This document shows, piece after piece, positions 1-8,712 of a stretch of DNA of 33,056 bases. This DNA is from Acidocella sp. KAb 2-4 (lineage in GTDB: Bacteria; Pseudomonadota; Alphaproteobacteria; Acetobacterales; Acetobacteraceae), in NCBI RefSeq assembly GCF_020567705.1, contig NZ_JAJDJU010000024.1, positions 1 to 33,056 of the forward strand, written 5' to 3'. Within the stretch, counting starts at the first letter, position 1. Each line of letters starts with the position of its first letter. Below the pieces are notes generated by a model. That model was not told where the DNA came from. It saw only the letters and a list, made by a program, of their open reading frames with translations, and did not search any database. The position numbers and the translations under genes are program-made.

Positions 1-338
1 AAATATCCGGTGAGGCATGGCTATTGCCGTCTTCACTAATACTCCGACATCGCACTGATTGGATGCTTAGTGGCGATGTGTTATCAATTTTTTGGCTATC
101 TCCAACTCGCATAAACAAGATATGCTTACGATCGATGATTTTGCACCGATGATGTTTTAATGATTTACAGATAATAAGAGAATATACCTTTAAGTTTTAG
201 ACGATTTATATTCAGCCTTTTGATCTATAGATAGATTATCTGGGATCGTTGGAGTTTTCGGTCTGCACGTATTTTCGGCCGGTCACACAAAAATCATACC
301 CACTTAAATTCCGATTCGACGTCGGAGGTCTGGCCCCG
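1..338. other. Gene-free, AT-rich left edge
   Basis: This stretch is clearly richer in A and T than the rest of the window and holds no reading frame I can defend. Short open stretches, for example around positions 40-114 and 71-157, do not resemble any protein I recognise. The only structured element is a small inverted repeat at 310-326, listed separately. It may be the downstream flank of the minus-strand glycosyltransferase operon or old, decayed DNA. Confidence 0.5.
310..326 (-). terminator. Weak hairpin after the minus-strand glycosyltransferase operon
   Basis: TCCGA (310-314) and TCGGA (322-326) pair around a 7-nt loop. The hairpin lies 12 bp beyond the stop codon of the glycosyltransferase that ends at 339, and read on the minus strand it is followed by AATTTAAG. 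The stem is short and the T-run weak, so this is only a candidate terminator. Confidence 0.25.
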
Positions 339-1400
339 TTAAGATTTCGTCCTTGGCAGTAATTCGGCATATACGCGCTCCATATCCCGACAAAGGCGCT
401 CAACATAAAAGCGCTCAGCACCGCGCTGCGACCGCGCCGCATAACTTTGTCGGAGAGATGCGTCGTTGAGTAAGGTACGCAAATGTTCCGCTATAACGTC
501 CGGCCTGTGCGGCGGCACCAGTATACCCGCCTCACCATAATCGAGCATTGCGGGGATGCCGTCGACGGCCGTTGCTACAATTGGCAAGCCGGCTGCGCGC
601 GCCTCCGCGATTACCAATGGCCCAGGGTCCGCGTGCGAGGCGAGAACGAAGAGGTCGGCTCCGGCGAGATACTCCCGCGGATCTTCGCAAAAGCCAAGAA
701 AAAACGTGGATTGTCGGATCCCGAGGGATGTCGCAAGCATCTTGTATTGCCTAAGCATAGGCCCCTCACCAGCAAGATAGAGTGTCGCTTCCGGGTGAGT
801 CTGCATCAAAATCGAAAATGCATTCAGCAGGTCGACAACGCCCTTGCGCGGATGCATGCCGCACACCGTGAGGATGGCCGGATGCAACATGGAGGCGGAT
901 CTAAAATTCGGCTTTAGCCGCGGCGAACCTACCGGTCCATTTTCCACAAGATGAAGCTTTTCTGAGGGAGTGCCACGACGCCGCATGGCGTTGTAACCCG
1001 TCTTTCCAACGGTTACGACACGGTCAGCCAGCGACATCAGCCAAGCGGAGCGATCGAACTCATTGTGGAGCGTCGTCACCAAGGGATAGCCCAGCGGGCG
1101 ATAGGGCTGCATGAGTACACTCTGAGCGGCCATATGCGCGTGTACGACATCTGGTCTAAAATCGCACAGCGCCAGCCACAACTGCCGATTGGCACGCAGG
1201 AATCCGGTCATGTTCCGATGCGGTTGCTCGATGCGGTAAAGCTGAATACCGGCTTCCACCAGCAGGCTCTCGAAATCACCGCCTGCGCAGCCATAGCCCA
1301 CAGTGTGGCCCATCCGCACCTGGCAGCAAGCAAGATCAACCGAGACATTCACGTGCCCGTTGGCTTTGTTGCAATGATTTAAAAGGTGCATGATCCGCAT
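339..1400 (-). CDS. GT4-family glycosyltransferase
   Basis: A 353-aa GT-B fold glycosyltransferase of family GT4, predicted to transfer a sugar from a nucleotide donor onto a lipid-linked polysaccharide intermediate on the cytoplasmic side of the membrane. The N-terminal acceptor half contains the PDVVHAHMA segment typical of the family. The C-terminal half has the donor-binding fold, with ILTVCGMHPRKGV (loop after the linker), YLAGEGP, and a DPGPLVIAEA segment. In that segment the first glutamate of the usual E-x7-E motif is Asp, a conservative oddity. ATG at 1400 is preceded on the minus strand by AAGG at suitable spacing; a second in-frame ATG at 1391 is possible. It is the last gene of a minus-strand operon with the GT at 1493-2533 (92-bp gap) and the Wzy-like gene. 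Sugar specificity cannot be read from sequence. Confidence 0.9.
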   Translation of the reverse strand: MRIMHLLNHCNKANGHVNVSVDLACCQVRMGHTVGYGCAGGDFESLLVEAGIQLYRIEQPHRNMTGFLRANRQLWLALCDFRPDVVHAHMAAQSVLMQPYRPLGYPLVTTLHNEFDRSAWLMSLADRVVTVGKTGYNAMRRRGTPSEKLHLVENGPVGSPRLKPNFRSASMLHPAILTVCGMHPRKGVVDLLNAFSILMQTHPEATLYLAGEGPMLRQYKMLATSLGIRQSTFFLGFCEDPREYLAGADLFVLASHADPGPLVIAEARAAGLPIVATAVDGIPAMLDYGEAGILVPPHRPDVIAEHLRTLLNDASLRQSYAARSQRGAERFYVERLCRDMERVYAELLPRTKS

Positions 1401-1492
1401 GTCGGTCGCCTTGTACCAATCTCAATTCTACTTCCGTAGACAAGCCAGCCTCACGCGCCCCCGCCCCCAAGCTTTGGTGATTACAGCGCCCA

Positions 1493-2533
1493 TCAATTCA
1501 ACAGCTTGTCTTTTGCGATCGCGTCAAGCACTGCAGCGCCCCGCGCCCATGTTAGGTTCGAAGTGTGCGCCGTGCCTGCCTCGCGGAATTCTTGCTGGCA
1601 GGATGGTGCTTCCAGCACGGCCAATACGCGAGCCGCGATATCCTCCGGAGAGAACGGATCGCAGAAACATGCGGCCTGACCGCATGCTTCGCGCAGGGCG
1701 GGAATGTCTGAGGCCACAACAGGGCAACAGCAGGCCATCGCCTCCAATGTTGGCAGACCAAAGCCCTCATACCACGACGGAAAAACAAAACAGCCAGCAC
1801 CTTGATAAAGTGCCTTCAGCTCAGCATCTGTAACGCGCCCGGTGCAGTGCGCCGGCTGAGGTAGCACAGCCGTCCTAAATGCCCTGCCCCCCATACCTCC
1901 GACCAACACAAGGGGGATTCGGCGCTCACATAAACGCTGCGCAAGCAATCCCAACGCCGCCAAATTCTTATGCGCCGCCAGGGTGCCAACAGCCAAAACA
2001 TAGCGGCCTGGCTCCAGCTCATGGCGGGTGAGGATGGCGTTATCCGCGGCGATTTCGGACAGGTGATTGGCGCCTTCCGGAATCACCAGAACCTGCGCTG
2101 GCTCCGCGGGCAGGTGGCGCAAAATTTCCGCACGCGCGAATTCGGAAACAGTGACGATAATCGCCCCTCTTCGTATGAGCACGCTCTGCATGAGTTTATA
2201 CCAAAGTCGGAATTTGCGCGAATAGGCTTCAGGCGTGCTGAATACGCCCGCGTCGTGAATCACCACCAATTGTCGGCGCGCCAATAATGGCCCGGTGTTT
2301 CCGAGATTAATAAGCGGCCCATCAACGGCGCGAGGGAGGTCGAACTGCTCCCATCCCTGTCCTTGGTGAGCACCGACCTCCCGTGCCCCCAGCCATGCCG
2401 TCCCACCGCCGCGTGGCGTGAGCAACGCGTACCCCGGATCCCGCGTCTGCAGCGCGCGGGTGATCTCAACGGCAAAGCGCTGCACGCCTGAGAGCGGCTG
2501 TGTGGTGAAGCGGCCATTGATGCAGAGATTCAT
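1493..2533 (-). CDS. GT4-family glycosyltransferase (mannosyltransferase-like)
   Basis: A 346-aa family GT4 glycosyltransferase. The N-terminus has the GVQRFAVEITRAL helix seen in WbdA/MtfA-type mannosyltransferases of O-antigen and exopolysaccharide loci. The middle has VIHDAGVF and VTVSEFA. The C-terminal donor domain has YVLAVGTLAAHKNL and an intact E-x7-E motif in EGFGLPTLEAM, followed by the unusual ACCCPVV in place of the more common GCPVV. The start ATG overlaps the stop of the upstream Wzy-like gene (ATGA, 2530-2533), which implies translational coupling. It probably adds one sugar of the repeat unit assembled with the neighbouring GT4. The family call is firm; the mannose assignment is only a resemblance. 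Confidence 0.9.
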   Translation of the reverse strand: MNLCINGRFTTQPLSGVQRFAVEITRALQTRDPGYALLTPRGGGTAWLGAREVGAHQGQGWEQFDLPRAVDGPLINLGNTGPLLARRQLVVIHDAGVFSTPEAYSRKFRLWYKLMQSVLIRRGAIIVTVSEFARAEILRHLPAEPAQVLVIPEGANHLSEIAADNAILTRHELEPGRYVLAVGTLAAHKNLAALGLLAQRLCERRIPLVLVGGMGGRAFRTAVLPQPAHCTGRVTDAELKALYQGAGCFVFPSWYEGFGLPTLEAMACCCPVVASDIPALREACGQAACFCDPFSPEDIAARVLAVLEAPSCQQEFREAGTAHTSNLTWARGAAVLDAIAKDKLLN

Positions 2534-3960
2534 GCGCGCATCCGCCGTGGCTGCATCGCGCGCCTCTCGGTATTCGGGGCATGACGCAACGTGCCCGCCT
2601 CGCGCTGTGCGCGCGCGGTCGCCGCCACTAGCATGGCCAACAACAGATAAAAATCAGGCGAAGAAATCGTTGGACCGGACAACAAGGCCGAGATCAAGCT
2701 GGAGAGCAAGGCCGCACCGGTTCCGCGCATCGTATAGCGCAACACAGGATCATTGGTTAGCCTAATGGCCCGGCGCGCCTGCCAACTCAGCGTGCCCCCA
2801 AACCAGCCAAGCCCGGCGACGCCCCACAGACCGATGGTGGCGCACAGCCCCGGCAACAGGCTGGATGAGCGGTTGCTGCCCCATCCCACGCCAAACCCAT
2901 AGGTCGCCCCCATTTCCGCCAAACTGTCCCGGTCGTCGGTGGTGCGCGCCTGGTAAGAGGCTGACTGTGTTTTGTCGACCGTCCCGTCCAACACGAGCGC
3001 TGCTTCCTTGGCCACGCTGGGCGCGAGGGAAGGTACACCCCCGATCAAAAGTCCACCCAGCACCAACGCTACACCTGCGCCAGCCGCCGTGCGCCGCCGC
3101 ACCGCCATATTTCCAGCAATGACTGTACGCAGCACCAATAACGCCCCCATGGCAAGCAAGGTTATGTAGCCGGTTGACGCCGTCGTCAGCAGCGCCACGG
3201 CAAGCCCGCTCCAGAATGTGAGTTGCGGCAGCATGCGGCGGTCGCCGTTGATAATCGCCCAGCCTGCTGCGCTGACGGGCGCACAAATATATCCTGCCAG
3301 CGCCGCCGGCTCGCTAAACGGGCCATCGAGACGGGTGAGCCAGCCCATCTTCTGGTCCGAAAGCTGCGCCCACCCCGGATTTGAGAGAAAGAAGCCGCTC
3401 GGATAAGGGAAATGGAGCAAGTCCCCTGAAAACTGCCACAGCGACACGACCACCGCCACCAGCGCGCTGAGAAAATAAACATCCATCAGCCGCATAAGCA
3501 GCCCTCCCGCCCTGGCAAGGTATAATGCGGCTGTCACCGTTAGTAAGGCGTCCGCCAGCAAATACATGTCCTGCGTGAAATTGCCGGCGCTCGGCGCGAG
3601 GGGTGAACGAACAAAAAAAGCGGTCACTTTCTGCGGCCAGACCAGAACCTCGCCCTCAAACAAGCGCGGCATAATGAACGAACTCACCAATGCTCCACAA
3701 ACGACAAGGATAAAGGGAAACAGTAACAATAACGCTTGACGCTCCGCTGGGTAGTGCTTCCCGTTGAACAAGCTAAGAAGAAACATTCCGATAAACAGCG
3801 CGGCGGGTAGCAATGCCGGGGTAAGACCAAACCCACCAGCGACTACCAGCGCCGCCGCGGCAAAGACTGAATAAACCAGCACCAGCATCAGCAACACGGC
3901 AGGGCGGCGCCAAAACCACAGGCAAACTGGAATCAGCAAGCCGCCAATCGCGGTGATCAT
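2530..3960 (-). CDS. O-antigen ligase / Wzy polymerase-like membrane protein
   Basis: A 476-aa polytopic inner-membrane protein with about ten or more hydrophobic segments from the N-terminus (residues roughly 5-60, 75-100, 150-190 and onward to 440) and a long periplasmic loop. This topology, plus the context of glycosyltransferases, Wzc and Wzx, fits the Wzy/WaaL superfamily, which polymerises lipid-linked repeat units in the periplasm. The stretch around residues 210-230 (GWLTRLDGPFSEPAALAGY) resembles the FxEPSxxAxY-type segment of exopolysaccharide polymerases. ATG at 3960 has a good ribosome site, GGAGGG, about 8 nt upstream on the minus strand. It is first in its operon; its stop overlaps the next gene. 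The C-terminal tail after the last membrane segment is Arg/Met rich. Polymerase rather than ligase is favoured by the linked Wzx and Wzc but is not proven. Confidence 0.75.
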   Translation of the reverse strand: MITAIGGLLIPVCLWFWRRPAVLLMLVLVYSVFAAAALVVAGGFGLTPALLPAALFIGMFLLSLFNGKHYPAERQALLLLFPFILVVCGALVSSFIMPRLFEGEVLVWPQKVTAFFVRSPLAPSAGNFTQDMYLLADALLTVTAALYLARAGGLLMRLMDVYFLSALVAVVVSLWQFSGDLLHFPYPSGFFLSNPGWAQLSDQKMGWLTRLDGPFSEPAALAGYICAPVSAAGWAIINGDRRMLPQLTFWSGLAVALLTTASTGYITLLAMGALLVLRTVIAGNMAVRRRTAAGAGVALVLGGLLIGGVPSLAPSVAKEAALVLDGTVDKTQSASYQARTTDDRDSLAEMGATYGFGVGWGSNRSSSLLPGLCATIGLWGVAGLGWFGGTLSWQARRAIRLTNDPVLRYTMRGTGAALLSSLISALLSGPTISSPDFYLLLAMLVAATARAQREAGTLRHAPNTERRAMQPRRMRA

Positions 3961-4318
3961 GGAGACAGCCCTCCAGGCAACGCGGCAGGCAACGCTCGGC
4001 GAAGCCGCCAGAATGACATAATGACGTTAAAACCGCCGAAGAAACGGAGCAACACCCTCATTCACCCGAACCGTATACCCCATTAGGGCCTAACATTACG
4101 GCTAATGGGCGATTGTTTTATCGCATCCGTCTCCGGTATTAATCCAAGAGCCTCCCTTCGGCTTCCAGCGGCTAAGTGCGCAGAAATAATCAGGAGTTCG
4201 CCGACATCGTCATTCAATTTCCGCGAGATACGAACCACCATGCGCAACGCGCCCAATGGCGGATCACGTTCACTCACCGCCCCCCTGCAAAAGGATCGGC
4301 GTCAATAAGGAGGTCGCG
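3961..4318. promoter_or_regulatory. Divergent intergenic region of the two polysaccharide operons
   Basis: About 358 bp separate the minus-strand wzy-like gene from the chosen start of the wzc-like gene. It must contain both promoters. Besides the inverted repeat at 4079-4109 I see no confident -35/-10 pair. The strong ribosome site AAGGAGG at 4307-4313 decides the wzc-like start at 4319; the longer open frame from 4256 has no such site. Confidence 0.5.
4079..4109. promoter_or_regulatory. Perfect 8-bp inverted repeat, candidate operator
   Basis: CCCATTAG (4079-4086) and CTAATGGG (4102-4109) are exact inverted repeats whose half-sites start 23 bp apart, about two helical turns. They lie between the divergent wzy-like (start 3960) and wzc-like (start 4319) genes. 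A dyad of this spacing in a divergent promoter region is what a dimeric repressor or activator would bind; a transcript hairpin is the alternative. Confidence 0.4.
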
Positions 4319-6772
4319 ATGGCATCGCAACTACCGGCAATTGGCATTCAAGAAGCTTACGACACTGCCGACATCAGCCAATTCCTCCGCACACTTCGCC
4401 GCCGGAGCCGCACGATCGTGCTCTTTACAGGTTTGGCCGGTGGCGCGGCGTTGCTTTACACGCTGTTCGCCACACCACAATTCACGGCCCGCGGCGCGCT
4501 CTATCTCGGTGACACCCAGCAGGCCGCCCCAGGGACAGGCGATAGCGACGGCACCGTTAACCTCTTGGCGTATTCAACCCAGAGCGACGTCGAGACGCAG
4601 ATCGAGCTATTAACGACCGGCACCCTGGTCGAACGGGCCGTGCTGGAGAGCGGCCTCAACGCCACTCTGCGTCCCGCCGGAAAACCGCCTCTCACCTATT
4701 GGCGTTGGCTCGTCTTTCATGGCGGCAATACGCGCACCTTCCTACCTGGCCCACAATCCCTGCAAGTCGTTGATGCAACTCTGACCGGGCGTTACCGGCT
4801 AGAGATCGGCCCCAATAATACCTATAAACTTTATGTCAATAGCGGATTGTTCGGTTCCTCAAAGCCGGTACTCACTGGCACCATCGGCGAATTGGCCCGC
4901 AACGCGGACGGAGCGCTCCTGGTACGCTTTCCGGCACCGGTTGAAGACGACGCCGCACCAGAAGACCTCTCAGCCCCCACGGCGCCCCCAACGGCGCTGA
5001 AACCGGGCCTTACCTATCAGCTCAACATCGCGCCCCCTGACGCCCTCGCCGATAAGCTGGTCAATGGTGCATTCAGCGTCGATACCGGAGGCAGCCCGAC
5101 CCAGCCGACCAAACTCGCGACATTGCAGTTTCATTGGTCCGACCCCTATCAGGCGAAAATCTTTGTGAACCAGATGATGCAGGATTATATCGCCACGCAA
5201 CTGCAATGGAAAACAGAGGCCGCGTCCGTAACCGAAAGCTTCGTCACCGACCAGATCTCCAAAGTTTCTCAACAACTAGCTCAAGCCGATCGCAGCCTGT
5301 CCACCTACCAAGCAGAGACGGGGATCGTTGATCCGCAACAAAGTGCGCAGGCGGCGGTTACTGAGATGTCCGAGCTTCAACAACAGCGTGCGGCGCTCCA
5401 ACTGAAGATGCAAGCCCTACGCCAGCTTCACCGCACACTCGCTACAAATGCCGGCACGGTCAACCAATTCCTGATTACCGAGGCGGATGACAACCTGCTC
5501 TCCTCTCTTGGCACATCACTCGCGCAGGCGGAGGTGAAGCTAAGCCAGTTGGAGGCCGAATATACGCAAAACTCGCAGGACGTACAAATACAGGAAGCGC
5601 AGGTCGCGGAGTTGCGCAACTCGATCAGCTCGCTGATCAGGAACGACATGGAAGCCGCCGCCCAAGGCTTGACCGACATTGACAACCTAATCGGGACATA
5701 CCGCGATCAACTGAGAGATCAGCCGGCCGAAGCGCTCAAGGTGCAATCGCTCAAACGCAACTCCGATCAGCTCGGCCAACTATATAACCTGCTCACCCAG
5801 AAAGCCGAACAGGCCGAGATCTCCAAGGCCGCAACCATCATCGATACACGCGTCGTCACCCCATCGCAACTGCCGCTACGCGCCACATCCCCACGTCCGG
5901 TGATTACCATCATTGCAGGAGCACTCTTTGGATTTCTTTCCAGTCTTGCGCTGATTTTTGCCCAACACGGCTTCTCAGGGCGGTTTGAGAGCGAGGAACA
6001 GATCCGCCGCAGCGTGGCTCTACCGATATATGGTGCCGTTCCCCGCCAGGCACCCGCGCTCACCAGCGCCACGCTCCAGGCCAGATTAGCCGGACCATGC
6101 AGCTTCAACGCCTTCTCTGAGGCATTTCAGTTAATTAAGCGCAATATTTACCGACAGATCGATCCCAGCCATGCTGCCGCCATCTTGGTGATCTCCGCCA
6201 ATCCGCAAGATGGCAAAACGACCATTGCCGCCAATCTGGCCAAGAGCCTAGCCGATGATGGTAAGCGGGTGCTGCTGATGAATTGTGATATATATGCCCG
6301 CCGCCCGCATGGCCTAGCGAGTTTCGTTGGCCTTCACGGGCTGACCGATTGGGTGCGGACCGGCATCCGTCCGCAATTAGCGTACTGGCCTGGCGGAGGC
6401 TTCAGGGTACTACCTGCCGGGACCACCAAACCACATCGCGGCGCAAGATTGGACGAAGCCGCACTTGCTGGAATTATTGATACCCTTTCCAATGAATTCG
6501 ACTATCTCATCCTCGACAGCCCCCCTTTGCCTATTGTCTCCGACGGCTTGTTGCTTGGCAGCTTTGCCGACCTTATCCTTTCCGTCGTCAACGTATCGCA
6601 CACCATGCGCCGTGCCTTCGAACTGCATAACGAATTGATTGAGGCGTTGGACAAGCCACACGGCCTAGTCATCAACGGCGCCGACATCGCCAGTTACGGC
6701 GATGCAGACGCCTATTTCCTCGGAACCGTCCGCAGACCAAAATTCACCGGCTGGTTCCAGATCGATGGATAA
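4319..6772 (+). CDS. Wzc-type polysaccharide chain-length regulator / tyrosine autokinase
   Basis: An 817-aa inner-membrane protein that combines the Wzz co-polymerase and BY-kinase modules which control polymer length and export. Residues about 20-60 hold the first membrane helix, residues 300-500 are long coiled coil, and residues about 545-570 hold the second membrane helix. The cytoplasmic kinase has Walker A around NPQDGKTT (K633, T634), Walker A' VLLMNCD (D657) and Walker B YLILDSPP (D733). The usual C-terminal tyrosine cluster is thin: only Y793 and Y799 lie in the last 25 residues. ATG at 4319 is chosen because AAGGAGG lies just upstream. It is first in the operon with the acyltransferase, flippase and GT8. 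The Asp in NPQDGKTT, where EGK or GGK is common, is a mild deviation. Family assignment is firm; full autokinase activity is inferred. Confidence 0.92.
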   Translation: MASQLPAIGIQEAYDTADISQFLRTLRRRSRTIVLFTGLAGGAALLYTLFATPQFTARGALYLGDTQQAAPGTGDSDGTVNLLAYSTQSDVETQIELLTTGTLVERAVLESGLNATLRPAGKPPLTYWRWLVFHGGNTRTFLPGPQSLQVVDATLTGRYRLEIGPNNTYKLYVNSGLFGSSKPVLTGTIGELARNADGALLVRFPAPVEDDAAPEDLSAPTAPPTALKPGLTYQLNIAPPDALADKLVNGAFSVDTGGSPTQPTKLATLQFHWSDPYQAKIFVNQMMQDYIATQLQWKTEAASVTESFVTDQISKVSQQLAQADRSLSTYQAETGIVDPQQSAQAAVTEMSELQQQRAALQLKMQALRQLHRTLATNAGTVNQFLITEADDNLLSSLGTSLAQAEVKLSQLEAEYTQNSQDVQIQEAQVAELRNSISSLIRNDMEAAAQGLTDIDNLIGTYRDQLRDQPAEALKVQSLKRNSDQLGQLYNLLTQKAEQAEISKAATIIDTRVVTPSQLPLRATSPRPVITIIAGALFGFLSSLALIFAQHGFSGRFESEEQIRRSVALPIYGAVPRQAPALTSATLQARLAGPCSFNAFSEAFQLIKRNIYRQIDPSHAAAILVISANPQDGKTTIAANLAKSLADDGKRVLLMNCDIYARRPHGLASFVGLHGLTDWVRTGIRPQLAYWPGGGFRVLPAGTTKPHRGARLDEAALAGIIDTLSNEFDYLILDSPPLPIVSDGLLLGSFADLILSVVNVSHTMRRAFELHNELIEALDKPHGLVINGADIASYGDADAYFLGTVRRPKFTGWFQIDG

Positions 6773-6804
6773 AACCTGTCATCCACTCATCTAGGAGCGA
6801 TGAA

Positions 6805-7161
6805 TTGGGCGATTTCGGGCACCGCGTCACCGACACTCTCCTGCGCAGCGAATTCCTGCCCGTAAGATTCCGCACCCGCCTGATGCGGGCGGTGGGATAC
6901 GACATCGATCCATCCGCCTGCTTATGGGCAGGCGCGATTCTGCGATCAAAAAAAACCAAAACCGTCATCAATGTATTCATAAATATCGGTTTCGTCACAA
7001 TACTCCCCAGCGTCACCGTGGCTAGTGGTTGCGTTATAGCAGCTAGTGCGGTCGTCACACGCCAAACGCAACCAAACGGCCTTTACGCGGGCACACCGGC
7101 GCGCGTGGTCCGCACCTTACCTTCATTTGCCGGGTCCGTGTGTCCGGAATCTGTATGTTAG
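6805..7161 (+). pseudogene. Left-handed beta-helix acyltransferase with an internal in-frame deletion
   Basis: A 118-aa frame whose two ends match WcaF/serine-acetyltransferase-like hexapeptide acyltransferases. The N-terminus has RTRLMRAVGYDIDPSACLWAGA and the C-terminus has VTILPSVTVASGCVIAASAVV followed by GLYAGTPARVV. Family members are about 180-190 aa. Here NVFINIGF-like sequence (VFINIGF) joins directly to VTILP, so the central coils that normally carry the catalytic His are missing, with no frameshift. TTG at 6805 is the likely start: AGGAG sits at 6793-6797, while the ATG at 6800 is out of frame and stops after 21 codons. It would have O-acetylated a sugar of the polymer; without the central coils it is probably inactive. 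The stop overlaps the ATG of the flippase, so translational coupling may have kept the frame open. Confidence 0.75.
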
Positions 7162-8636
7162 CCCATAAAGCAGCGCTGAGCAGTTCGTTAATGGTAACAG
7201 CCCGCCTGGCGACGCGCGCTGTTGACCTCTGCACGATGCTGATCCTCGCAAGACTTCTATCACCACTCGATTTCGGCCTTATTGCTATCGCAATGACTTT
7301 GATAACGCTCCTGGAAGCCGCGCTAGAACTTCCACTCAGTCAGGCGCTCGTTCAACTGCCCAGAATAGAGCCCCACCATTTCCACACTGCCTTCACGATC
7401 GGGCTTCTGCGAGGCGTTGCACTCTGCGTCATCGCCATGAGCCTCGCCCTGCCCTTCGATCGTTGGTATGGCCATCCCGAACTTACACCACTGATCCAGG
7501 CCCTGAGCCTCGCCCCTGCCTCACGCGGACTGCAAAACCCCCGCCTCGCCGAATATGCCAAAGAATTGAATTTCAAATACGAATTCTATCTTGAAATCAG
7601 CGGCAAGGCTCTGGCCTTCCTGGCGGGTAGCCTCACCGCCTATTTCTTACACACATATTGGGCCATCGCTCTCTGCACCATCGTCGCTCCCGCCAGCACG
7701 ACGCTAATGGGATACATCATCCTTCCTTACCGCCCCCGCCTATCACTACGCGATTGGCGGCTGTTCAGTGATTTCCTCGGCTGGTTCAGCCTTTCCCAAA
7801 TAATCATGGCGGTGAACTTCCAATCAGACCAGCTATTGCTGGGCAAACTCCTTCCTCCAGCGAAACTCGGACTGTTCAGCACCGCCAATAGCCTAACTTA
7901 CATTCCCCTTACAGCCCTATTTGGTCCTGTCCTGCGCCCGCTGCTCTCGGCGTTCACGGTACGACGCGACGACATAGCGCGACTGGGCCAGAGCTATCAA
8001 CACGCCGCCAGTGGAATCGTTTCCATAGGTCTACCGTTTCTCGTTGGGCAGGTCATCATCGCGCAACCGCTGATCATGGTTCTGCTCGGGCCAAAATGGC
8101 TGAGTGCCGCCTCCCTCTTCGAGTGGCTATCAATTAGCCTGATTCCTTATCTCTTTGGCCTGCTCCTAACACCATTAAGCATGGCGCTCGGACAAACCCA
8201 CGAAATCGCGACACGCAATATGTTACAGATCATGGTCAAACTACCTCTGGTGATCATCGGAGCGATTAATTATGGCTTTGCGGGCGTGATTGTAGCGCGA
8301 TTAATCTCCGAGTCCGTCACAGCGCTTTATTGCATGCTCAGTATCCGCAAGCTCTGCGGCCTATCACTTACCAGGCAATTTACAGTTAACCTGCGCGCCA
8401 TTATGTCCTGCGTCGCAATGCTGATTGTGGTATTGTCGTTGGATAGGACGATGTATTTTCCGCTCTCTCCATCATGGCAGCTACTTCGTCTAACATTGCT
8501 CATCGGCAGCGGGGTTATAAGTTACGCTGGATGTCTTCTGTTATCCTGGCGTTTAGCGGGGTACCCTGAGGGCCTGGAAGCCTTTGCCGTGCGTCTTCTG
8601 TGGCGACGCTCCTTGGCAAAACGGCGTATCGCCTGA
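7155..8636 (+). CDS. Wzx-type polysaccharide flippase (MOP superfamily)
   Basis: A 493-aa (498 from the GTG at 7140) membrane protein with about 12-14 hydrophobic helices across its length, of the lipopolysaccharide biosynthesis protein / oligosaccharide flippase family (MOP exporters). It would move undecaprenyl-pyrophosphate-linked repeat units across the inner membrane. The N-terminal pattern LATRAVDLCTMLILARLLSPLDFGLIA is characteristic of this family. ATG at 7155 overlaps the stop of the acyltransferase frame (7159-7161); the GTG at 7140 would add five residues. It lies between the chain-length regulator and a GT8 glycosyltransferase, consistent with a Wzx/Wzy-dependent pathway together with the polymerase-like gene on the other strand. 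Confidence 0.9.
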   Translation: MLAHKAALSSSLMVTARLATRAVDLCTMLILARLLSPLDFGLIAIAMTLITLLEAALELPLSQALVQLPRIEPHHFHTAFTIGLLRGVALCVIAMSLALPFDRWYGHPELTPLIQALSLAPASRGLQNPRLAEYAKELNFKYEFYLEISGKALAFLAGSLTAYFLHTYWAIALCTIVAPASTTLMGYIILPYRPRLSLRDWRLFSDFLGWFSLSQIIMAVNFQSDQLLLGKLLPPAKLGLFSTANSLTYIPLTALFGPVLRPLLSAFTVRRDDIARLGQSYQHAASGIVSIGLPFLVGQVIIAQPLIMVLLGPKWLSAASLFEWLSISLIPYLFGLLLTPLSMALGQTHEIATRNMLQIMVKLPLVIIGAINYGFAGVIVARLISESVTALYCMLSIRKLCGLSLTRQFTVNLRAIMSCVAMLIVVLSLDRTMYFPLSPSWQLLRLTLLIGSGVISYAGCLLLSWRLAGYPEGLEAFAVRLLWRRSLAKRRIA

Positions 8637-8712
8637 TGCTTAGGTGCTCACAGAAGACCACCATGGTATCCGGCGGACATAACTTGCCCACCGCAATCGG
8701 GAACGAGCGGGC

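Noticed and set aside
40-157. Remnant of a transposase or other C-terminal coding fragment at the left edge
   Set aside because: Two short open stretches exist, but neither contains a motif I can tie to a transposase family.
6800-6865. ATG at 6800 as start of the acyltransferase
   Set aside because: It is out of frame and hits a stop after 21 codons; the TTG at 6805 with AGGAG upstream fits the conserved N-terminus.
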